This document shows, in pieces, positions 7,478 through 12,437 of a DNA stretch of 12,437 bases; the stretch's first letter is position 1; each line of letters starts with the position of its first letter. The DNA is from Pseudomonadota bacterium (lineage in GTDB: Bacteria; SAR324; XYD2-FULL-50-16; JAHJRI01), in NCBI GenBank assembly GCA_022360105.1, contig JAKSDL010000390.1:1-12437 (forward strand), read 5' to 3'. The notes below the pieces were generated by a model. It did no database searches and was not told where the DNA came from. It was given only the letters and a program-made list of their open reading frames with translations. Both the position numbers and the translations under genes were made by a program.

Positions 7478-7770
7478 TGCCAGGTGAAAATTGACCGGAT
7501 TCTTTGAAATTCGGAAGCATTTTAGGAAATCAGGTTGAGGGTTCAATTGTTTTTAGCTTTCAGCATTCGGCAAAAAACAGCTAAATATCAGAGTGTTAGT
7601 GCCTGGCAGCTGAAGGAGATAGTTTTCACGTAAGTTATCTGCTTGTAAAGCTTGTAATAGCGAGGGATTCATTCCTTCCGTCCATCCACTAACCAGCGAT
7701 AGTCTTCCGAAATCTTAGCGTTATTTTTATTTAAACTTGAAAATACTTTTCCCACATCACAGGAGTTATC
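7478..7770 (+). other. 293-base gap between the importer and the TrmO/FmdE gene
   Basis: No gene is seen. A loose inverted repeat, CTTTCAGC (7557-7564) / GCTGAAGG (7609-7616), matches at seven of eight pairs but is ~44 bases apart and lacks a T-run. The final ~60 bases are AT-rich and probably carry a promoter for the downstream gene, but no convincing -35/-10 pair stands out. The downstream gene may therefore be transcribed separately or by readthrough from the importer. Confidence 0.5.
7758..7769 (+). promoter_or_regulatory. Ribosome binding site of the TrmO/FmdE gene
   Basis: CACAGGAGTTAT contains AGGAG (7761-7765) five bases before the ATG at 7771 and fixes that start. The identical 12-mer lies before the carbonic-anhydrase-like gene at 11765-11776. 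Confidence 0.75.
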
Positions 7771-8874
7771 ATGTTTAGAATCCAGGAAATCGGTATTGTA
7801 CACAGCCAGTTTCAGGAACCGTCAGACCCACATAAAATGCGTGAATACGGGAGTACAATCGAGCTTCACCAGGAATTTGCAGAAGGACTTTATGGTATTG
7901 AAGAATCGGAATATCTTGATGTGTTATTTTACTTCAGCCGATCACAGGATTACGACCTGATTGTAGAAAAAACCTATTATGGTGACAAAAAAGGGGTTTT
8001 TGCCTGCAGAACCCCGAATCGACCGTCCGGAATCGGTTTAAGCAGGGTGAAACTATTGGGTCGTGATAAGAATCGGTTGAGCGTCAGAGGACTCGACGCC
8101 ATTGACCAGACCCCGGTGATCGATATCAAACCCTATTTCAGTGATCTATCGGAGGCGGAAGAAGCCAATATCAAATCCAGCGAGCAACGAAAAAAGCCTC
8201 GAAAAACACTCGTACAGCTCATTAAAAACAATCGACTCGAAGAACTTTTATTACGGGCAGGCACGTTGCACGGCCATTTTTGTCCGGGATTGGCCAGCGG
8301 CGTGATGGCAGCAGTTGATGCCTGCAACAGGATTAAAGTATTTTCCGATGGCATGGAAGATCTGATTGCCATCATAGAAATCAATTCCTGCTTCATTGAC
8401 GGTATTCAATTTGTCACCGGCTGTACCCTGGGAAACAACTCACTAATTTACAAGGACTTGGGTAAAACCGCTGTAACGCTGACATTACGAAATGGAAACG
8501 GAGTCCGTTATTCTCAGAAAAAAGAGTTCAGAAATCTACTGGATGAAAGATTTCCGCAATTCTCGGAATTGTTTAAACAGGTTGTGATTAAGCAAAATCG
8601 TAGTGAAGGACTTTTAAAAGAATTCAAGCAGACAGCTATGGAAACATCGTTTGAGTTACTGAAATTTGACCTGGATGAGATATACAAGATTGAGGAGGTA
8701 GATACAAACCTCCCGGATTATGCTCCGATACGGGATAGCGTCATCTGCACCAGTTGCAATGAAAGCATTATGAAAGAAAGAGAAATCCCCGTAGATCAAC
8801 AAAACCTATGTATTAGCTGTGCCAACTCCAGCTACCACCAATTGGATGGCAGGGGAATTGTCACGTTGCCTTAA
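7771..8874 (+). CDS. Fusion protein: TrmO/TsaA-like domain + FmdE domain + zinc ribbon
   Basis: 367 residues in one open frame. Residues ~1-125 match the TrmO/TsaA (UPF0066) beta-barrel family: IGIVHSQF (7-14), the hallmark FACRTPNRPSGIGLSRVKLL (77-96) and TPVIDIKPY (114-122). Known TrmO uses S-adenosylmethionine to methylate N6-threonylcarbamoyladenosine in tRNA. Residues ~155-300 match FmdE (PF02663), named from the molybdenum formylmethanofuran dehydrogenase operon: LHGHFCPGLASGVMA (166-180), then C207 and D210 (NSCFID), TGCTLGN (216-222) and DLGKTAV (229-235). H169, C171, C207 and C218 are likely metal-related. The C-terminus has a four-cysteine ribbon, C326-x2-C329 and C347-x2-C350. FmdE's reaction is not established. 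Placement after a FecBCD-type importer suggests handling of an imported metal or cofactor; this is inference. A transposase remnant follows its stop directly. Confidence 0.88.
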   Translation: MFRIQEIGIVHSQFQEPSDPHKMREYGSTIELHQEFAEGLYGIEESEYLDVLFYFSRSQDYDLIVEKTYYGDKKGVFACRTPNRPSGIGLSRVKLLGRDKNRLSVRGLDAIDQTPVIDIKPYFSDLSEAEEANIKSSEQRKKPRKTLVQLIKNNRLEELLLRAGTLHGHFCPGLASGVMAAVDACNRIKVFSDGMEDLIAIIEINSCFIDGIQFVTGCTLGNNSLIYKDLGKTAVTLTLRNGNGVRYSQKKEFRNLLDERFPQFSELFKQVVIKQNRSEGLLKEFKQTAMETSFELLKFDLDEIYKIEEVDTNLPDYAPIRDSVICTSCNESIMKEREIPVDQQNLCISCANSSYHQLDGRGIVTLP

Positions 8875-9249
8875 ACCACTAAGCAGTCTTTTGCTTATAC
8901 GCTTAACAAGTCTGAGGAAAAGCTCTTCGCATCTCTGTCAGAAGGGAAGGTAAAAGAGATTCTGACATATCTGGATAAGCAGGAACGGACAGAAGACGTT
9001 ATTAGATGCCTACACCATTTTGCAAATAATCAGCATCGGATGCAATACGGTCAATACAAGGAACAGGGATTGGCAATCGGCAGTGGTGCTATCGAAAGTA
9101 GGCATCCAACCCTGGCCCAGTGCCGCATGAAACAGGCAGGGATGAATTGGAACAAGAAGCATATTCAATCGGTGGCTTCAGTGCAGGGGCGTGTGCAATC
9201 AGGAAGATGGGATGACATGATGAATGCACAGCTGAAGCGGGCTGCATAA
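8875..9249 (+). pseudogene. ISKra4-like transposase remnant, 5'-truncated
   Basis: An open frame of about 124 codons begins immediately after the TAA of the FmdE fusion gene, in the same frame, with no start codon until ATG 9040. It ends at TAA 9247-9249. Its text is the C-terminal end of an ISKra4-family transposase: HRMQYGQYKEQGLAIGSGAIES contains the arginine/tyrosine segment and the GSGAIES motif, then RMKQAGMNW and VQSGRWDDM. Full transposases of this type are several hundred residues long, so the catalytic N-terminal and central parts are missing and the remnant should be inactive. There are no internal stops or frameshifts in what remains, which suggests a fairly recent deletion. Family assignment is from motif memory; a related DDE family is possible. 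Confidence 0.75.
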
Positions 9250-9256
9250 AAACCCC

Positions 9257-9286
9257 GAATGTTTTTGGCGCATCCATGAAACATTC
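9257..9286. repeat. Stem-loop after the transposase remnant
   Basis: Arms GAATGTTT (9257-9264) and AAACATTC (9279-9286) are perfect 8-base complements around a 14-base loop, seven bases after the transposase stop. It may be part of the IS right end or a weak terminator; no T-run follows. Confidence 0.4.
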
Positions 9287-9290
9287 TGAT

Positions 9291-9319
9291 TTGACAACTC
9301 ATTAAAGACCTTCTAATAG
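9291..9319 (+). promoter_or_regulatory. Promoter candidate for the M20 peptidase gene
   Basis: A perfect -35 hexamer TTGACA (9291-9296) is followed 17 bases later by a weak -10, TAATAG (9314-9319); TAGATT at 9317-9322 is an alternative with longer spacing. It lies 42 bases after the transposase remnant and 65 bases before the peptidase ATG, so it could be an outward-facing promoter element near an old IS end. Confidence 0.35.
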
Positions 9320-9384
9320 ATTCTTTCATTGTCTGTAAAATTCGATTAAAGACAGTTCCCATTAATTCAATCATTGGAAGAAAC

Positions 9385-10851
9385 ATGAAGAGAATATTAG
9401 CGATCATCGGACTGATCTTTCTGGGACTATTTCTGGTAATTTCCATCAGAACATTATTGTTCACTTCAGAAAAGCCGGACATTACAGCTGTTGAACCTGC
9501 CAAGATAGATGAGGAATCAGCAATTACAAGGCTTTCCCGGGCGATTCACTTTAAGACCATCAGTTATGAGCGTCCTGAAGATTTTGACTACGAAGAATTT
9601 CTGAAATTCCACCGCTATTTAGAAAATGCTTTTCCTTTGACCCATCAATCATTAAAGCGGCATGTGATAAACAAACACTCGCTGCTTTATGAATGGAAAG
9701 GCAGCGATGCTTCATTGCAGCCAGCAGTCTATTTGGCTCACATTGATGTGGTCCCTGTCGAACCTGGCACCGAAAAGGAATGGTCCTACGATGCATTTTC
9801 CGGAGACATTGCGGAAGGTTTTATCTGGGGTCGCGGCACCATGGATGTGAAATGTGTCATAACCGCATTGTTGGAGACATCGGAGTATCTGCTTCAAGAG
9901 GTCTACCGACCGAAACGTACGATCTATTTTGCTTTTGGACACGATGAGGAGGTCAGCGGCAAAAATGGCGCTGGTAAAATAGCGGAATACATGAAAACCA
10001 ATGGAATTCGTCCTGCGTTTACTTTGGACGAAGGAATGATGATTCTTGACGAAAGACTGTCTCCGACGAAAAAACAACTCGCTATAATCGGTCTGACAGA
10101 AAAGGGATTCGTCACCCTGAAGTTTTCTGTGGAATCTGAAGGCGGACATTCCTCCATGCCACCAATGGAAACGACCCTGGGTATTCTCACCAGTGCTATC
10201 AGCCGGTTGGAAAAAAACCAGATGCCGGCATCTCTGAAAGGCGTGGCGGGTCAAACGTTTGACACGATAGGCCCTGATCTGCCCTTTATACAAAAAGTTA
10301 TTTTTGCTAATCGCTGGCTGACCAATAGCCTGGTTTTAAGTCAACTGGAAAAAAGCAATGGCACCAATGCCATGATTCGGACCACAACCGCACCTACGGT
10401 TATATCAGGGGGTGTCAAGGACAACGTTTTGCCAACCAAAGCCCATGCTTTGGTGAACTTCAGAATTCTACCCGGAGATACGGTGGATGATGTCTTGGCC
10501 CATGCTAATAAAGTGGTTGCAGATCCACGGGTCACAATCGAAATCCATGGGGATACCGCATCAAATCCTGCCCCGGTTTCCAGCACCGAATCGGAAGGCT
10601 ATGCCGCAATTATAAAAACAATCAATGAGATCTTTCCCGGTGTATCGATTACCCCGGGACTGGTTGTGGGTGGGACAGATTCCAAAAATTACATTGGGGT
10701 GGTAGAAAATTCTTATCGGTTTTTGCCGGTCATCTACAGTCCTGAAGACCCCAAGCGACTACATGGAACAAATGAACGGGTTGCGATTGATTCGTATCTC
10801 AAAATGGTTCAGTTTTACATCCAGCTCATGAAAAATGTCTCCGGAGGGTAA
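9385..10851 (+). CDS. Membrane-anchored M20 metallopeptidase (carboxypeptidase S / PM20D1-like)
   Basis: 488 residues. The first ~27 form a hydrophobic anchor or uncleaved signal (residues 4-26), placing the catalytic domain outside the cytoplasm. M20 motifs are complete: AHIDVVP with H119 and D121; GRGTMDVK with bridging D154; GHDEEVSG with general base E188 and ligand E189; LDEG at 214-217 with D215 or E216 as the fourth ligand; and H460 in LHGTNE. The dimerisation-domain segment SEGGHSSMPP (251-260) is typical. Proteins of this type are di-zinc enzymes hydrolysing peptides or N-acyl amino acids; the layout (anchor, long form near 490 residues, late RLHGTNER) is closest to yeast carboxypeptidase S and vertebrate PM20D1. 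Substrate is unknown. GGAAG at 9376-9380 supports the start. It stands alone between the IS scar and a 328-base gap. Confidence 0.9.
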   Translation: MKRILAIIGLIFLGLFLVISIRTLLFTSEKPDITAVEPAKIDEESAITRLSRAIHFKTISYERPEDFDYEEFLKFHRYLENAFPLTHQSLKRHVINKHSLLYEWKGSDASLQPAVYLAHIDVVPVEPGTEKEWSYDAFSGDIAEGFIWGRGTMDVKCVITALLETSEYLLQEVYRPKRTIYFAFGHDEEVSGKNGAGKIAEYMKTNGIRPAFTLDEGMMILDERLSPTKKQLAIIGLTEKGFVTLKFSVESEGGHSSMPPMETTLGILTSAISRLEKNQMPASLKGVAGQTFDTIGPDLPFIQKVIFANRWLTNSLVLSQLEKSNGTNAMIRTTTAPTVISGGVKDNVLPTKAHALVNFRILPGDTVDDVLAHANKVVADPRVTIEIHGDTASNPAPVSSTESEGYAAIIKTINEIFPGVSITPGLVVGGTDSKNYIGVVENSYRFLPVIYSPEDPKRLHGTNERVAIDSYLKMVQFYIQLMKNVSGG

Positions 10852-11179
10852 TTAGTGCCTTTAGGGAATCTCATTCGGATCAAGTACCAACCGTTTTTAC
10901 ATTGTGAATTTGAAATGCTGGCTGCTGTCAGCCATAGGATATTAAATTGGAAGATTTTCAGGTTGGAAGTTGATGGTTAATGGCTATATTAAATATAATT
11001 ATTTTCAGGGACATAGATAATGTAATTAACAGTTTATCTCAAGGTGTAGCTTTAATAGCCATTCGAAACTCATAAAAAACAATTTAAACTCTTAGCAATA
11101 AAACGGGCTGCGAACAATGAAAATGAGGAATTGATTTTAGCTGCAAAAACTGAATCGTTTCGAGCACGAAAAAACGAAA
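10852..11179 (+). other. 328-base gap between the peptidase and the MarR gene
   Basis: The two flanking genes converge here. I see no credible gene. A small stem TGGCTG / CAGCCA (10919-10934) follows the peptidase, and AATGGCTA (10979-10986) / TAGCCATT (11056-11063) form a wide inverted repeat. GTTTCG (11157-11162) / CGAAAC (11175-11180) sits at the marR stop. None has the T-run of a clear intrinsic terminator. A copy of the GATTTTAGCTGCA-type motif is at 11133-11145. Confidence 0.5.
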
Positions 11180-11653
11180 CTATTGACTTTCCAGATTCTC
11201 CAACAGTTTTGTCAGGTTTTCTCTTACAAGTTTCATTTGATCATTGCCTATAATCGAGCAATATTCATCCTCAATTTCAGCCTTCATTTCCACGATATCT
11301 TTGATCAATCGCCAGCCTTCGGGAGTCAGAGTAACAATCATGGCTCTTTTATCAGCAGGGTCCGGTGATCTGTGCAGATATTTTTTTTCTTCCATCTGCT
11401 GTACCAGGTTGGTCACCGCTTGCCTGGAAATTCCGATTTTTTCTCCCAGACGGCTCAGCTGGGAACCTTTTGCATCGATATTCATCAACAACATAGTGCC
11501 TGCCAGTGATATCCCGACATATCCCCGGTATTTAAGCTTCTCGATAGCCCGTGAACTAAAAGCCCTGTAGGTTCTTAATAATAATCTACCCAAGTGACTC
11601 TGCCTTAGTTGGTCCAATTGCCCGAAATCTATTTCTGAATAGTGATCTGACAT
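11180..11653 (-). CDS. MarR-family transcriptional repressor
   Basis: 157 residues, typical MarR length. The winged helix-turn-helix is clear: QLSRLGEKIGISRQAVTNLV (65-84) with recognition helix around SRQAVTNLVQQME, then the wing YLHRSPDPADKRAMIVTLT (92-110) with the conserved D/R of the wing (DPADKRA), and TPEGWRLI starting the dimerisation helix. N- and C-terminal helices complete the dimer interface. MarR proteins bind palindromic operators as dimers and release on binding a small molecule or on cysteine oxidation; there is a cysteine at 132. It is transcribed divergently from the carbonic-anhydrase-like gene, and the shared 126-base region holds two matching near-palindromes, so it probably represses that gene and itself. 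The inducing ligand is unknown. Confidence 0.93.
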   Translation of the reverse strand: MSDHYSEIDFGQLDQLRQSHLGRLLLRTYRAFSSRAIEKLKYRGYVGISLAGTMLLMNIDAKGSQLSRLGEKIGISRQAVTNLVQQMEEKKYLHRSPDPADKRAMIVTLTPEGWRLIKDIVEMKAEIEDEYCSIIGNDQMKLVRENLTKLLENLESQ

Positions 11654-11683
11654 CTATACACTTCGTATGAATAAAAAAAAAGC

Positions 11684-11718
11684 GCAACTAGGTTGACAAA
11701 ATAGGCAACTTAGTTGAC
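11684..11718. promoter_or_regulatory. Tandem MarR operator candidates
   Basis: Two 14-mers, GCAACTAGGTTGAC (11684-11697) and GCAACTTAGTTGAC (11705-11718), differ at two positions. The second contains a perfect palindrome CAACT-T-AGTTG; the first is the same with one mismatched pair. Their starts are 21 bases apart, two helical turns, so two dimers would sit on one face of the DNA. The first overlaps TTGACA at 11693-11698, a consensus -35 hexamer for the plus-strand gene, though no good -10 is seen. The position between divergent marR and its neighbour is the expected operator site. Confidence 0.7.
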
Positions 11719-11764
11719 GATTTGTGTGTTTGTAAGCAATCCCTTAAAACATTTTTCTTCTTAA

Positions 11765-11776
11765 CACAGGAGTTAT
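11765..11776 (+). promoter_or_regulatory. Ribosome binding site of the carbonic-anhydrase-like gene
   Basis: CACAGGAGTTAT carries AGGAG (11768-11772) seven bases before ATG 11780. It is identical to the 12-mer before the TrmO/FmdE gene at 7758-7769. Confidence 0.75.
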
Positions 11777-11779
11777 GCC

Positions 11780-12370
11780 ATGTATACCCATAAACAGGAC
11801 TGGTTAAAGGCTATTCAAGCTGCAAACAAGGATTTCCAAAACAGGATTGAAATTGATAAACTGCCGACCAACAGGGTTCCTGGCTCCAAAGCATTAATTA
11901 CCTGTATGGATCCCAGGGTGAATCTTGAAGCCATTGGAATCCCGGCATTTTCAGATAATGGTGAAAACAGTTCTTCAGTCAGAATTATACGAACTATAGG
12001 AGGAATTGCGGAAGAGCGATCGTTGATCATTGGTTGTTTTCTGGCCGGTATCAATGAAATAGCCATACTGATGCATACAGATTGTGGGTGTAGTCTGGCC
12101 TACGACAAAATTGACGTGATAATTCAAAATATGGAGAAAAAGATTAAGTCTTCAAAGTTTAATCTTTATCAAACTTCTTTGGGTGAACCCTTGCGCGATA
12201 ACCTACGAAGAAGGTTAATGGTTTTTCAGGATCCTTATCGGGCAGTGAAAGATGAAGTAAATCGAGTCCGAAATCTTAACTTTACTCCGCAGAATTTGGT
12301 TGTCCATGGAATGGTATACGATCTGGAAAGTGGTATGGTGAGTATAGAGATTGACGGGAATAAGGCCTAG
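11780..12370 (+). CDS. Beta-carbonic-anhydrase-like protein
   Basis: 196 residues. The zinc-site motifs of beta-carbonic anhydrases are present: C42-x-D44-x-R46 (TCMDPRV) and H99-x2-C102 (MHTDCGC). Secondary hallmarks are RTIGGIAEER (71-80) where classical enzymes have an R-N-A-G-type segment, and SLIIGCFLAGINEIAILMH before the second zinc motif. The C-terminal strand VVHGMVYDLESGMVSIE (174-190) also fits. If active it would interconvert CO2 and bicarbonate in the cytoplasm. The changed RTIGG segment and a loop around 55-66 (AFSDNGENSSSV) leave room for a different activity, since some relatives of this fold hydrolyse CS2 or COS. It is divergent from marR across a tandem operator, so expression is probably inducible by the MarR ligand, which is unusual for a housekeeping carbonic anhydrase. 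Confidence 0.8.
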   Translation: MYTHKQDWLKAIQAANKDFQNRIEIDKLPTNRVPGSKALITCMDPRVNLEAIGIPAFSDNGENSSSVRIIRTIGGIAEERSLIIGCFLAGINEIAILMHTDCGCSLAYDKIDVIIQNMEKKIKSSKFNLYQTSLGEPLRDNLRRRLMVFQDPYRAVKDEVNRVRNLNFTPQNLVVHGMVYDLESGMVSIEIDGNKA

Positions 12371-12377
12371 GTGAGAC

Positions 12378-12398
12378 GGGGACGCCTGTCGCGTCCCC
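12378..12398 (+). terminator. GC-rich hairpin after the carbonic-anhydrase-like gene
   Basis: GGGGACGC (12378-12385) and GCGTCCCC (12391-12398) form a perfect 8-base stem with loop CTGTC, eight bases after the stop codon. It is well placed as a terminator or 3' stabilising hairpin, but no T-run follows, so rho-independent termination is uncertain. It may instead be a dispersed repeat unit. Confidence 0.45.
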
Positions 12399-12437
12399 TG
12401 GAGAGGAGTCTAATCGTTGTGTCCTCGATTTTTAACA

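Noticed and set aside
7483..7491. GGTGAAAAT resembling the conserved part of a cobalamin riboswitch
   Set aside because: The remaining conserved blocks, including the GCCACTG-like B12 box, are absent, and it overlaps only the end of the importer rather than leading it.
9040..9249. A separate 69-residue protein starting at ATG 9040
   Set aside because: The same frame is open and transposase-like well upstream of this ATG, so it is the end of a truncated transposase, not a small gene.
9712..10293. 193-codon minus-strand ORF inside the peptidase gene
   Set aside because: The plus-strand frame carries all M20 catalytic motifs; the antisense product has unusual composition and no recognisable motif.

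Overview
The window is about 12.4 kb of moderate-to-low GC bacterial chromosome, with one gene on the minus strand and the rest on the plus strand. Gene content points to an anaerobic or facultative, Gram-negative-type bacterium that uses plant or algal uronic acids. The signs are KduD plus KdgF-like uronate enzymes, an NtrC-type sigma-54 two-component pair, and an FmdE-domain protein beside a FecBCD-type metal/metal-chelate importer. A Desulfobacterota-like host would fit, but this is inference from gene families. No rRNA, tRNA or CRISPR array is visible.

Layout. (1) Positions 1-305 hold the 3' end of kduD, cut by the window edge. A 226-base gap with a 22-base palindrome follows, then a KdgF-type cupin (532-864). 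Together these act on unsaturated uronates and 5-keto-4-deoxyuronate from pectin or alginate. (2) Positions 956-3993 hold an NtrC-type response regulator and a membrane dCACHE-like/HAMP histidine kinase that overlap by 4 bases. They follow the cupin closely and may sense a related nutrient. No -24/-12 promoter was found nearby by eye. (3) A 450-base gap contains a palindromic operator candidate. It precedes an importer cassette (4444-7477) of periplasmic binding protein, FecCD permease and ATPase, tightly spaced or overlapping. (4) After 293 bases comes a three-part protein (7771-8874): a TrmO/TsaA-like domain, an FmdE domain and a C-terminal four-cysteine zinc ribbon. This fusion beside the importer is the most interesting part of the window. 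(5) A 5'-truncated ISKra4-like transposase remnant (8875-9249) starts right after its stop codon, in the same frame. (6) Positions 9385-10851 encode a membrane-anchored M20 metallopeptidase of the carboxypeptidase S/PM20D1 type. (7) A MarR repressor (11180-11653, minus) diverges from a beta-carbonic-anhydrase-like protein (11780-12370, plus). The 126 bases between them carry two 14-base near-palindromes whose starts are 21 bases apart, an arrangement typical of a dimeric repressor operator.

Working together. The left part looks like uronate catabolism with its own two-component control. The centre looks like uptake of a metal or metal complex linked to an FmdE protein of unknown biochemical role. 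The right part is an IS scar, a peptidase and a small autoregulated MarR/carbonic-anhydrase-like module. The links between these blocks are inferred from position alone.
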